From contig NC_092674.1 in assembly GCF_964355755.1 (NCBI RefSeq), positions 29,934,001-29,998,000 of the forward strand: a stretch of 64,000 nucleotides of DNA, given 5' to 3'. Of this stretch, positions 1 to 17,037 are shown one piece after another (position 1 is the stretch's first letter; the number at the start of each line of letters is the position of its first letter). Source of the stretch: Antedon mediterranea (taxonomy: Eukaryota; Echinodermata; Crinoidea; Comatulida; Antedonidae). Made by a program: the position numbers and the translations under genes. The notes under the pieces were generated by a model. It saw only the letters and a list, made by a program, of their open reading frames with translations. It had not been told where the DNA came from and did no database searches.

Positions 1-440
1 TTTTGATATCCGATGATAATACGTATTTACAAAGTACAATGAAACAATAATGGTTTTTGTTATTTTTATTTGGAAAATTACCCAACTAGTTCTCGATACG
101 ACTCTATCATCAATAGGTTGGCCTAGTTTTTTTAAACAGGCCTTTTTGCATTCAACTGTGTCAAAGGTCAATGCTTATGCAATAATGTGTGCCGATCAAG
201 TTTTTTTTATCGTTTTTGAGCACACGACGAGAAGAATAATAACCTAAATGTAATACAAGTTATGTCAGTAGTTTGTCAAGTAAATATATTACTTATTGTT
301 TAATATGGTGAGTAATTATATTGTATGTGTTATTTATAAGATCCTAGGCCTACCTAGGCCTATTAGTAAATCACATTTCAGCGCTAGCCTAGGCCCATGC
401 ATGGAATAACATGTGGGCATACAAAAAAGTTACAGCATCG
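1..440. other. AT-rich flank with candidate PAM16 first exon
   Basis: No coding region is recognisable. The only point of note is ATG at 305-307 abutting a consensus donor GTGAGT (308-313), which would supply the missing initiator Met of PAM16. Several TAGGCCTA motifs occur around 345-395. Confidence 0.35.
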
Positions 441-3400
441 CCATGAGAGGGCTTAGTTTAGGTCCATCTCGGCCGCCGACAACCTCGGCCGCCGGTTACA
501 GAACGCGATATTGTATGGAGCGCCAAAAGTGCCTGTTATGATAGTGTAATAGTGACGACGTGGAATTACAGTCGAAGCGGCCGCCAACAAAAGCGGCTGC
601 TAGTTCAATAACGGTAATCTGTATGGAACGCCCTGCCTGTGCGCTTTGATTGTCGTTGTTTTGTAATCTTAGATATATAATGCAATACTGTAGAAAGATT
701 CGATAGTATGTAAATGAGATATAAAGATTCGGCAATACCGTACGTAAATTATTAATGCAATACTGTATAAAGATTCGATAGTATGTAAATGAGATATTAA
801 GATTCGGCAATACCGTACGTAAATTATTAATGCAATACTGCATAAAGATTCGATAGTATGTAAATGAGATATAAAGATTCGGCAATACCGTACGTGAATT
901 ATTAATACAATACTGTATAAAGATTCGATAGTATGTAAATGAGATATTAAGATTCGGCAATACCACCGTACGTACCGCTGACGGGGTTTCCCCTTTTTAA
1001 AAAAAACGCACTTATTAGTGTGTCAAATCATGGACAGGTAAAGATGACATCTATTACTAATAACCATACGTTTGAAACGTCTATAGGAGGCTTCTTGCAC
1101 GTGTTTTTGTGAAACGATCCAATGAGCTATGCTCGACGCGATTATGAGATCATGTTCCGAATATGAGCACTGTTTCTATAATTTGACAGTAGGATTTATA
1201 TATAATTTACGTATATACGTCGACGATACTATAGATTTTAATTTGAAAAATCTTTTATTTCTTCATTTATAATAATCATTTAATGTAAATAATTAAGTGC
1301 AACTTAGTGTCTCACATTCATACGCCGTTCGTAAATCTAAATGTTTAAATATCAGTACAGATTACCTCTTTGAGAATCGTGTCCACCTTATCCATACATT
1401 ATTCTCACGTCTATCATTAATTGTACATCATAGTCCTACTATAGGGCCGGTAGATTGATTTATAACGGCATAGTATCTACATATTTTATTATTATCCCAA
1501 AACCATGCTCACTTCAGAGTGGCGGATATCGAATGCAAAAATCATCATCCATGCATCATCTTCCTTTATTGCATAAACCTCCTAAGCCACCCCTAAGCTG
1601 GTATAGAACGAGTTTCGTAATTAACTGTGATTAAAAAATACGCAATAGGCGCGTCTACTTGTTTAACTATTACATTATTATTTATTATTTTCAAAACTTT
1701 AAATAGTGGCATGCCAATCTTTTCAAAAACTTGCACAATATTCAATAAAACAAAAACAAAACATTTTTAAAACAATTTTCTAAAAGAACACATTACACTT
1801 CATTAAAACCTGTAAGATAAAATGAAAACACAAATTATTTATAAATAATGAGATAATATTTATATTTACTGTACTTAAAAAATAACGATCGAGGTTAAAA
1901 ATAATGTCAAATAGTAGGCCTATTATTAGAAATTCTAATATTCAAAATTAACTGAAAACATAATGAGCGTTTTCATTAAAAATTTATCTAATGCGCCATA
2001 TACAAATTAGCGCGACCAAAATAAAACGCGACCGATATCAAACGTAACTAATATGATAAAAAGCGTATCTAGCGGCGCTCCATACAAAATACCGGATGTT
2101 GATTTTATCGCGACCGATTTCAAGCGCGACCGATTTCATCTGACACCTTTAGGGGTATCACAAATAATATTTTTTTAAAGTTAGCCAGCTTTAGATATAA
2201 AATAAATCGAATAATAAAATATATTGATATTGATTGATATCACTACTACTAATTTATTAATCTGAAAATTTTAGAAAAAAAGCATTTATTAAAACAATAA
2301 TTAAAAGTTAATTAATTAATTAGTATACATGTAGAATATGTGCGTATGCGCTGCATTACATTTTAATTACTCACAATACAAGCATCGGTGGCGTGCCATA
2401 CAATTCAGCTTTTTAATCTGGCGGCCGAGATTGTCGGCGGCCGAGATGGATCTAACCCCATGAGAGGCCTATCTAGTCTACTGGCTCTACGCTCACACTA
2501 CTTAGCTGGTGTAGCCTGTGTGACCAACACATACGCCCGTATTCTTAAACCGGACTTTAGTCGTAGTTTGAAGTTCGACTTGGAAAAGTCGTAGTTCGAG
2601 CTATTACTTCAAATTAAATTCAAAAACGAAGTAGTCGAAGTTTGCAGTTCGACTTAATGAAGTCGAACTTTTAGTCGAGTTGCACACGTCTGGGTAACAA
2701 AGGCTATACATTGGCCAATGACAAGAGAGTATTTGAGGAGCAGACAAAATTTTGCACATTGATATCACTTTCCATTTCTTACAACACTTTTTACGCATCA
2801 GGACTATATACATGAAAAATAATTTTAATCGTTAATTATTAGAACAATATCAGTATTAATTTAACAGTGAAGTATATTTGATTAACAACAAATAAAATCT
2901 TAAAAATATATTTAGGAACCATGGCGGTACGGTAACTTTTATATTTTCTAGGACCCCAACAAAGTATGATCGCCACGAACCACGCACTTCATAGCGTGAC
3001 AAGAAAGCGCTAGGCCCCCTAAACATTCCATCGCGTGGTGAATTGCCGCATCTCCCATTGTCGCTATGGCGTGACGTAGCTCAAGTCGGACTTGCGCGAA
3101 GAAAATAATGTAATTTGTATACAGTTGTAAATAAAGATGATTTTCATTATTATAATTTATACCAATGTATATTTAATTAAGCTAATATAAATATAGATAT
3201 TTCATTCTTCAATATCTGGCCAATATAACAACTCAATGACTGTTACGTTTTTTATAAACATCGTTTAAAAACCATTTAGTCGACCATTTAGTCTGCCCCC
3301 TCCAGGACTAAAAAAATCGATCAAAATCCGTCTCGATTTAGTCGAGGTTGACCTGATTTAGTCGGTGATTTAGTTGAAGTTCGGTTTATGAATTAAAATG

Positions 3401-5483
3401 ACGTCATTTTTTTAGTTTTAGCTCGAACTACGACTAAAGTCCGGTTTAAGAATACGGGCGATAATATTATTACAATTTCACTCAATAATTCATCAACTCA
3501 TTAATAAATTAAAATATTCCTATGCCTAAAAAGTATTATTGGTGAATGAAGAAACAAATTCAACACATGTTTATCAATATTTTATTTTTTTTGTACTTTT
3601 GTTTCTTCCTAATTTAAAAGGCAAAATACCTTGCTCAAATAATAGTGCTAGGAGCTCAAGTTGTTGGACGTGCATTTACTAAAGCTTTGCAACAAGAAAT
3701 ACAGGGTTAGTATACAGTACATTTAAATTTGAAATAAATACAATTTTTTCTTATAAATTGTTCACTGTCTAAAAATTTTTTACAAATTGTTTTGTTTTGT
3801 CAGTTTTTTAATCAAGTGGTATTTTTGACTGACATCGTTATGTGAATTGTTACAATTTTTCATCTATACAGTAGCTGGTACATCACAGATAGTTTATCGT
3901 TATTTAACAAAATTTGTACATTGTTTTACATTACAGCGAGTCAAGCAGCAGCAAGATCAGCTGGAGGGGGGAAACGAGGCGCCAAAGCGGCTGCTGCAAA
4001 CAGCCTCACAGGAATGACAGCAGAGGAAGCACAGAAAATACTCAACGTTTCCAAAATTGATGAAGAGGCTATTAATAAACAATATGAACATTTATTTAAA
4101 GTTAATGATAAAGCGAAAGGAGGATCTTTTTATTTACAATCTAAGGTATTTAACTTTTCATATTTTTATTTTACAAATGTACATGATTTTTTTTTAGATT
4201 CTAACTACTCTGAATTTTTAACTTTTTTACAATCAGAATTTTTAACTTTTATACAATAAGGATTTTTAACTTTTATACAATCAGAATTTTTAACTTTTAT
4301 ACCATCAGAATTTCCAACGTTTATACAATCATAATGTTTAAAGACCCCTTCCCTGCAATTTTGGACGTTTTTTGGAAAATAATACATATATATCACTTTA
4401 AAAACATTAAACCATGTCATTCCTTGTCTTAAATGTACGTTTTATGGTAAATTATGATAAAAAGTGAGAAACAATGCACTACCTAAGTAGCTCGCGGCGA
4501 TCGACCTCTTGTGGACGGTCTTAGGCCTAGCCTAGCTAGGCTTAGTTTTGTAGGCCTAGCTGGTAAACATCGATAACGTACGAACATCGTACGCTAGCTA
4601 TATACCTAGCCTGACGTTGTATAGTTGCTGCATTAATTGTCTTTCTATTTTTGCCAGACTCCGTTGATACAAATTGGGGAAAACCCGGTATTTTCGCTGA
4701 AAAGTTAGGAGTCTTCCATTTGTTTTGGCTTCACGATCGATCGAAAAGTGGGCGAATTACAGGTGAAAAACAAAAATATCAATCCGCGCGCAATGCATTT
4801 TGGGATTTATAGCGGGCCGCTATAATTATTAGAATCGATTTATTTTTCACATTTTTAACCGTTTAAAGACGAAAAAAGTTATCGCAATAGGACCATATAG
4901 TATTATTTTTACATTAAATATAGTTTGTGATCTTAAATTAGATCTAAAAAACGTAGGGAATGGGGCTTTAACTTTTATACAATTAGAATTTTTAACTTTT
5001 AGACAATTAGAATGTTCAGATAGCAATTGTATTTTTAGAACACTTTATTAACATTTTATTATAGCATATTTTTCTATGTAATTTTCTAAATTTGTTAAAT
5101 CTTGGTATTATTTAATCCTAGTTGGCTGGTCAAGCACATCACAAGATGTCAGTTTTATTACTTTTACGTTATACTTGTGTTATTTTTTGTTATGTAGAAA
5201 GATTAAAAATAAATAAATTATTTGTTATTATTATTAAACCTTTCTTGATGAGGTTTCGCCCTACAGATTCAACAATAGTAAGTTCATCAAGTTTTCAACA
5301 CATACCTTCTAGTATCCATTTCATGCTATTTAGTTAAGACTAAGAGTTTTCAGTATTCAGCTTAACTTTGTTTCGTTTCAGATTGTAAGGGCAAAAGAAA
5401 GATTAGACCAAGAAATAGAGGAAGTAAATGAAGCAGCATCACGTAAAAAGATAAAAGATGGAACAGAGAAACAAGGAACATGA
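305..5483 (+). CDS. PAM16: PAM16 / Magmas, TIM23 import-motor J-like subunit (4 exons, first exon tentative)
   Basis: PAM16 is a mitochondrial inner-membrane-associated J-like protein. It pairs with the J-protein PAM18 and restrains stimulation of mtHsp70 in the presequence translocase motor. Coding exons seen: 3621-3705, 3937-4145 and 5382-5483 (TGA). Splice phases agree throughout, with donors GTTAGT and GTATTT. The product starts [19 protein letters not shown], continues through a small-residue/basic linker, then the J-like part [11 protein letters not shown] (about residues 55-65) and [21 protein letters not shown]. The DK pair replaces the HPD of true J-proteins, as is normal in this family. 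Length is about 132 aa; human PAM16 is about 125. The first full exon begins at GCA (Ala2), so the Met must lie in an upstream exon ending exactly after ATG. The best in-window candidate is ATG at 305-307 directly followed by GTGAGT; this one assignment is weak. Gene identity is very secure. It converges on GLIS2. Confidence 0.93.
441..2470. mobile_element. Putative ~2 kb inverted-repeat DNA element, no transposase seen
   Basis: The segment 441-525 (core CATCTCGGCCGCCGACAA at 465-482) reappears in reverse complement at about 2393-2467, including the doubled CGGCCGCC block and a shared TTGTATGG/GCGCC stretch. The arms are imperfect but long (about 75-85 bp) and GC-rich against AT-rich surroundings. 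The interior holds a 75-bp tandem array and AT-rich DNA but no recognisable transposase. Exact ends and target duplication are not clear. If PAM16 starts at 305, the element lies in its first intron. Confidence 0.5.
681..965. repeat. Tandem array, ~75-bp unit, about 4 copies
   Basis: Four copies start near 681, 755, 831 and 905. Each carries CAATACTG, AAAGATTCGATAGTATGTAA and GATTCGGCAATACCGTACGT. Divergence between copies is a few bases. Because 75 is a multiple of three, the minus strand gives a spurious repetitive reading frame, which is not a gene. Confidence 0.85.
2534..3460. mobile_element. MITE-like element with ~33-bp terminal inverted repeats
   Basis: The left end at 2534 begins CGCCCGTATTCTTAAACCGG and continues through ACTTTAGTCGTAGTT. 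Its exact reverse complement ends at 3460. The flanks read ATA on both sides (2531-2533 and 3461-3463), consistent with a 3-bp target duplication. That, with the ends, resembles PIF/Harbinger-type non-autonomous elements, but the superfamily is inferred. There is no transposase. Subterminal AAGTTCGACTT/AAGTCGAA motifs recur inside. It lies just upstream of the first full PAM16 exon. Confidence 0.75.
4195..4330. repeat. Short tandem array (~21-25 bp unit) in PAM16 intron
   Basis: About five copies of TTTTTAACTTTTATACAATC-like units lie just downstream of the 3937-4145 exon. Two more diverged copies at 4968-5012 lie beyond the inverted-repeat element at 4339-4970. This suggests the array was once continuous and was interrupted by that insertion. 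Confidence 0.7.
4339..4970. mobile_element. TTAA-flanked inverted-repeat element (piggyBac-like MITE?)
   Basis: The left end reads TTTAAAGACCCCTTCCCTGC. The right end reads GTAGGGAATGGGGCTTTAA, giving imperfect terminal inverted repeats AG-N-CCC-N-TTCCCT next to TTAA on both sides. Total length is about 630 bp with no transposase frame. The TTAA target and CCC-rich ends fit piggyBac-type insertion, but the family is inferred. It is nested in a tandem array inside the last intron of PAM16. Confidence 0.55.
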
Positions 5484-5564
5484 CAGAAAAAAAAAGAACA
5501 ATAGGACTATTCAGTCATAAAGAAAAATAAATTTGGACCATCTGTATGTAATATGAAGAAATGG

Positions 5565-5640
5565 TAGTGGTCGAATGACATAGTGCACTGCTTACAATGC
5601 TGTGATCCTAGGTTCAAATCGTATGATTTGAATGTTGTAT
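5565..5640 (+). mobile_element. tRNA-derived SINE head (fragment)
   Basis: The stretch has a box-A-like TGGTCGAATGACATAGTG followed at tRNA spacing by a good box B, AGGTTCAAATCG. It does not fold as a complete tRNA and has no clean acceptor stem, so it is read as a SINE fragment rather than a tRNA gene. Confidence 0.4.
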
Positions 5641-5763
5641 CTTCATTAATCAGAGAATTATCTCTATCTTTTGGAACCAGGAGTGTCACATGATGTGTAA
5701 TTCACAGTGTGAAATAATTCTTCTGGTATTTATAGTCTCTCACATTCTAGAGGATTTAATTCT

Positions 5764-5799
5764 ATCATAGAGATATTATTACTATAATATCTCTATGAT
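5764..5799. repeat. Perfect hairpin, 16-bp arms, 4-nt loop
   Basis: The arm ATCATAGAGATATTAT (5764-5779) is followed after TACT by its exact reverse complement (5784-5799). A shorter relative with GAGATATTATA arms lies at 10390-10420. Confidence 0.8.
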
Positions 5800-6602
5800 T
5801 CTATTCAGTATAAAGATGAATTTTAATAACTCCCCATCACAGCACCATTTTAGAACTAGAAAGATGTAACTGAATGAGAGTATAGTTTCTCGCTGTTCAA
5901 ATACAATTTTGCAATTATTAAAAATGTATTTCTTTGCTTTTCAAACAATTTCACAGGCGACGCAAGGTTTTGCTTCATTCAGCAAATTTGACTTGAATTA
6001 TACAATAGTGCCAAATTGTATACTATAATTATATTTCAGCAATAAATTGATTCATCAGTTTTCAACTTTTAATTATACTTTATGGTGTATGTATGTTGCA
6101 GACTCATGATATCTCCCACTACAGTATAATAATATGGCTCTCTGTCTGACAATGTTATAGCACCCTCTATAGTTTGGATATGCTATTAAAACAACTTCCC
6201 AAAATGTTATTTTCCCAAGTCTGGAGGTCTGTATGTCATGTAATACATATTGATCAAACTCCCTGATATAACATTACAATTACTGTACTCTTGACATCCT
6301 CTTCCTTTTATTGAGAAATATAGTATTCAAACACACAATTGAAAGGAATTGTAAAAACACAATGTTTTAAGTTTATTATTTTAAAATATTTACTTTTTGT
6401 ACATCAATGTACTGGTACCCCCTGCCATCTATTGCCATGGCAATAAGGACAGTAAGATGCATTTTTAATACTGTGTTTATACTCACTATGTATCATTTTA
6501 GATTAACAAAACAAAATCATTTTGGGTTATGTTGTAAATTTTGACAAAAATAAAGGTTATAAACATGCACATTTTACATTGAATAAATATCTTCACTGAT
6601 TT

Positions 6603-7215
6603 TTAACACATTGACTGCCAAGGCATTTTCCGTAATTTCTGTCCCAGTGCCAAGTCCCGTTTACATATTAAATTACAGTTTGAAAGTGTAACATCTGGTC
6701 ACAGACTATCATGATGTCATTCAAAATACGATGGCGGGAAAAACCGTTGAGACGTATAAATACGTCACTGGCAATGGTCCAACAATTTTATTGACTTTGC
6801 CAGGAACGTAAATATACGTCGGGGATTTTCCGCGCTAAAATCGGTCAAACCTATCATCGAGAGATAAAAACAGTAAACCACACTGAATCATTTCATCCTT
6901 TATTATTTTTATTTACTATTAGCGCAATTTATGACATGTTTGAGATGATTATATTGAGTGTGAGGGCGCCATCGTATCAACCATATTCAATGCATGAGGG
7001 AATAAACACAAACAAACATATGACATTTATTTTTAGATTATCGTTTACGTACATCATTCATAAACTGCCATGCGATAATTCCTGTTCCAATCACCACTGC
7101 CAGCGATTCTACATACAATACAAAAGTGCTACGATTTTGACGTAGTATTACGTCTTGGCAAGTAGCGACACGCAATTTTTGACGTATAAATACGCCGTGG
7201 CAGTGAACGTGTTAA
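6603..7215. mobile_element. piggyBac-type MITE with TTAA ends
   Basis: The left end is TTAACACATTGACTGCCAAGG at 6603. The right end, in reverse complement, is TTAACACGTTCACTGCCACGG, ending at 7215. TTAA on both sides and the ACACRTTGACTGCCA-type ends are typical of piggyBac-derived non-autonomous elements. The interior repeats ACGTATAAATACG palindromes and holds only a chance 69-codon frame. It lies between the convergent PAM16 and GLIS2 genes. Confidence 0.8.
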
Positions 7216-7678
7216 GGCCATTGCTTTTTTTTTTCAAAAATTTTGCCTGAGGCATTAAAAACTTTAAACACTATTTACAAATACATTAATAATATAAAAA
7301 TACATTTAATAATATAAAAAATGTAATTTACCAAGTTGGAATTAAAAAAAATTGCACCAATTCTATAAAAATGTAGTCTCCGTCAACAGCAGATACAGTA
7401 CAGTAATTATGGGGTTGCTGAAGGTACTCATCCCCATCCCTTTCCACCAAACAAGCACTTATAATAATAACTGTGTTTTGTATAGTGTCTAACCAAAACA
7501 AATTTTCTCTAAAGCGCTACGACCAAAATAAATTTCAAGGCTTGAACTAGGTAGAAATTACGTCATTTCATATGCTATGAAAAAGAGATGGGTTTTCAGC
7601 AACTGTTTGAAGATGTCAATAGAATTGGCATTCTTGAATGATGGTGGAAGAGTATTATCTCATGTTAACATAAGCTGT

Positions 7679-14658
<6,980 letters not shown>

Positions 14659-15104
14659 ACTGCTGCTGGTGGAGATTAAACTATTAATATTTAATTTACT
14701 CAAAGGTTAAGATTAAAATAAAATGTAATACTGTAACATTTTTGTGAGAAATCTATACTCTTCGGCAAGTTTGTGTAAGTTATCTTATCTTTTTTTTAAA
14801 GCATGTGTACGAAATATATTGATGAAGGTTTTTGTGTGTTCCTAGCCTATGTGTTTGTTATTATTATAGAAGGGTGTTCGTAAAACTTTTATTATTAACT
14901 TCAGGCTGTGAGTTTATTCAAGCTATCATCTTTTTTTTAGGTCGTTTAATTTTTTCATTATTCGAATGATGATGGCTCAAGTAAGGGTGGTAAGGACCAA
15001 GGTAGACATTCAAATATGAACTTGAACTATATGACCAACTGAATTGGAGAGAGGAAGGTACACTTACACTGCTACCGTACTATCCAACACTAGAGTTTAC
15101 TGCT

Positions 15105-15188
15105 ACTACTACTACTAGGCCTACTACTACTACTAGGCCTACAGGCTACACTCTAGGCCTACTACTATACTTATACTACTACTACTAC

Positions 15189-15219
<31 letters not shown>

Positions 15220-15220
15220 G
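15105..15220. repeat. (TAC)n microsatellite with AGGCCTAC interruptions
   Basis: Runs of ACTACTACT are interrupted by AGGCCT. It lies in the GLIS2/TFAP4 intergenic region. Confidence 0.9.
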
Positions 15221-16589
15221 TAAAACCAAGCCGGGACCTCCTCGTTTCGCTCCACGCACACCCATACTGGCTACTTATTTAGGCTAGGCCTACTTTTAAT
15301 ACTATCTGGGGGAGGGAGCGAGAGGCCATTTGTTGTAGCCTGGCCCTAGTAGCTAGTAGTAGTATTGTCTATATAGGCCTTATAAGTATAGTGTATTAGA
15401 TTTAGAAGTTAGGCCTAGAGAGTTATTTAGCGCGTTTTTTAAAGCTGTTGAACAAAAAGACTAAACAAATCATTAACATTATTCTCTAATATTTCATGGA
15501 TCGTCCTGTTTTACTTTACCTGGTCGACCAATTGGGAAATTGGTTGAAACATAGAGAAATTAATTAATTAAATTCTCCCTTTCGTGGTTTGAAAAAAAAA
15601 AACCACAATCGTGTATTATTGTAGTTTCCACAACCAGACGTCTAAGCGTATCTAACTAAAAAAAACACAAACTCATCATCGTGTCGCCTATAGATGGCGA
15701 CGTTTCATTTTTTGGTAACAACTGCAAATAAAATACGGTGAGGATAAAACTTTATTTTTTTAGTGGAGAAATATAAATCTATACTTAGATTTCATTAATT
15801 TAATTGTTTGGTAGCTCCGCCGATTGTGCAAAACGATACTATAATGAATAAACATGTGTAAATTATTTAATTAAATGACCATGTATTAATCAAATGGTAA
15901 ATTCTACTCAAAAGTGAAATGATTTAGAAGATGTTTGTTTATTCATATCTCATACTCATTTGACATTTTCTTTACCAACAGCCAAAGGTAATACAAAAAA
16001 AAAAAGATAAGGAACGGTAATAATAATAAAACAAACAGAAAAAAATAAATTTGGGTGTATCCATAGTCACAGGGTGTATGATGTCTATGGAGTATTTTGG
16101 GGCTTCATGTTTCATAACAGTTACATTAAATCCTTAAAAAGGCAGTTGACAGAAAGCGTGTGAAATTCGTGCTTCGCTGCTAACATGGAATCCCAAAATA
16201 AGCAGATAGGTAATGTCTAACAATAACGCGCGAAATTGTGCCTGGTCGCGCGAAAATAATCTTTGTTTTGAATTACATCACTCTTATATTTAGATTTTTA
16301 CAACGAATTCTTACGAATGCTGCAATCTCATTGGCCACATCAAAAATTCCTGACGTAAAATGTAGCGTTCTATGACAGTAGGAAGAATATACATTTGATC
16401 ATCACAACATCAGTTTATTTTTTCCAAACCACAATACATTCAAGATGATATATAATATCAAAACAGCAACACAATTCGTAGAAAAAATTATGCACGCATA
16501 TGATAGTATATATTTCGCTTTATTCTATTTAATAATTGCCACTAGACACACATTTGAATTATTATTCATTGAACACAGGTCGTAATATA

Positions 16590-16920
16590 CAGCTGGTGGT
16601 ACACGTTTACCTTACTCTCTCGCCATGCCAACTGATCAGCTGATTACCGTAGTAGGAAACCGCATAACAAGGGTGTGTATTGGATTATTTTAGTGTGTGA
16701 AACAAATAGTTCCATAATGCATTTACGATTTTAAACACGTCGACGCATTTACATTCGTTACAATTGTACAAATAAATAAAAATAATTATAAAGTATGTAA
16801 TAACAGTAAAAAATTGGATCTCGCTGAACACATTGTTAAAATATGATTCTTTGTTTATGTCTGGTTTGTGCGGCTGAACATAACGGTGCGCCGTCTCGCA
16901 GCTGACTCTTTGACCAGCTG
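16590..16920. promoter_or_regulatory. Cluster of four CAGCTG E-boxes upstream of TFAP4
   Basis: CAGCTG occurs at 16590-16595, 16637-16642, 16899-16904 and 16915-16920, the last two 16 bp apart and about 120-140 bp before the TFAP4 start codon. CAGCTG is the established AP-4 recognition core, so autoregulation is a reasonable inference. Four more lie in intron 1 at 18688, 19989, 21868 and 22097. Confidence 0.5.
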
Positions 16921-17037
16921 TTTCCCGCCAATGATATACTTACTACGCTACAACACCACGCCGATCGGAAATATATCAACTGCGGTTTTCTATTATATTT
17001 TGCTTTCTTGGAGTTTTACACTAAAAATTGCAAGTAC

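Larger units (their letters stand above)
5484..6602. other. PAM16 3' region and convergent intergenic DNA
   Basis: AATAAA-type signals follow the PAM16 stop at about 5525 (AAAAATAAAT) and later at 6041 and 6581. The stretch also holds a tRNA-like SINE head near 5565-5640 and a perfect hairpin at 5764-5799. No further coding sequence is seen. Confidence 0.5.
14659..17037. promoter_or_regulatory. Head-to-head GLIS2/TFAP4 intergenic region
   Basis: This 2.4-kb interval should contain both promoters. It holds a TAC microsatellite (15105-15220), a GC-richer stretch with GGGGGAGGGAGCGAGAGGCC near 15308, an IR-like AATTAATTAATT segment and, near TFAP4, four CAGCTG hexamers (16590, 16637, 16899, 16915). 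No clear TATA box or coding exon was found. Confidence 0.5.

Noticed and set aside
496-966. 156-codon minus-strand frame
   Set aside because: It translates the 75-bp tandem array; repeated residues follow from the DNA repeat.
2929-2937. ATGGCG|GTACGG as the PAM16 first exon
   Set aside because: It lies inside the inverted-repeat element 2534-3460 and would give Met-Ala-Ala instead of the family's Met-Ala-Lys start.
6936-7145. 69-codon frame
   Set aside because: Internal to the piggyBac-type MITE; no transposase motif.
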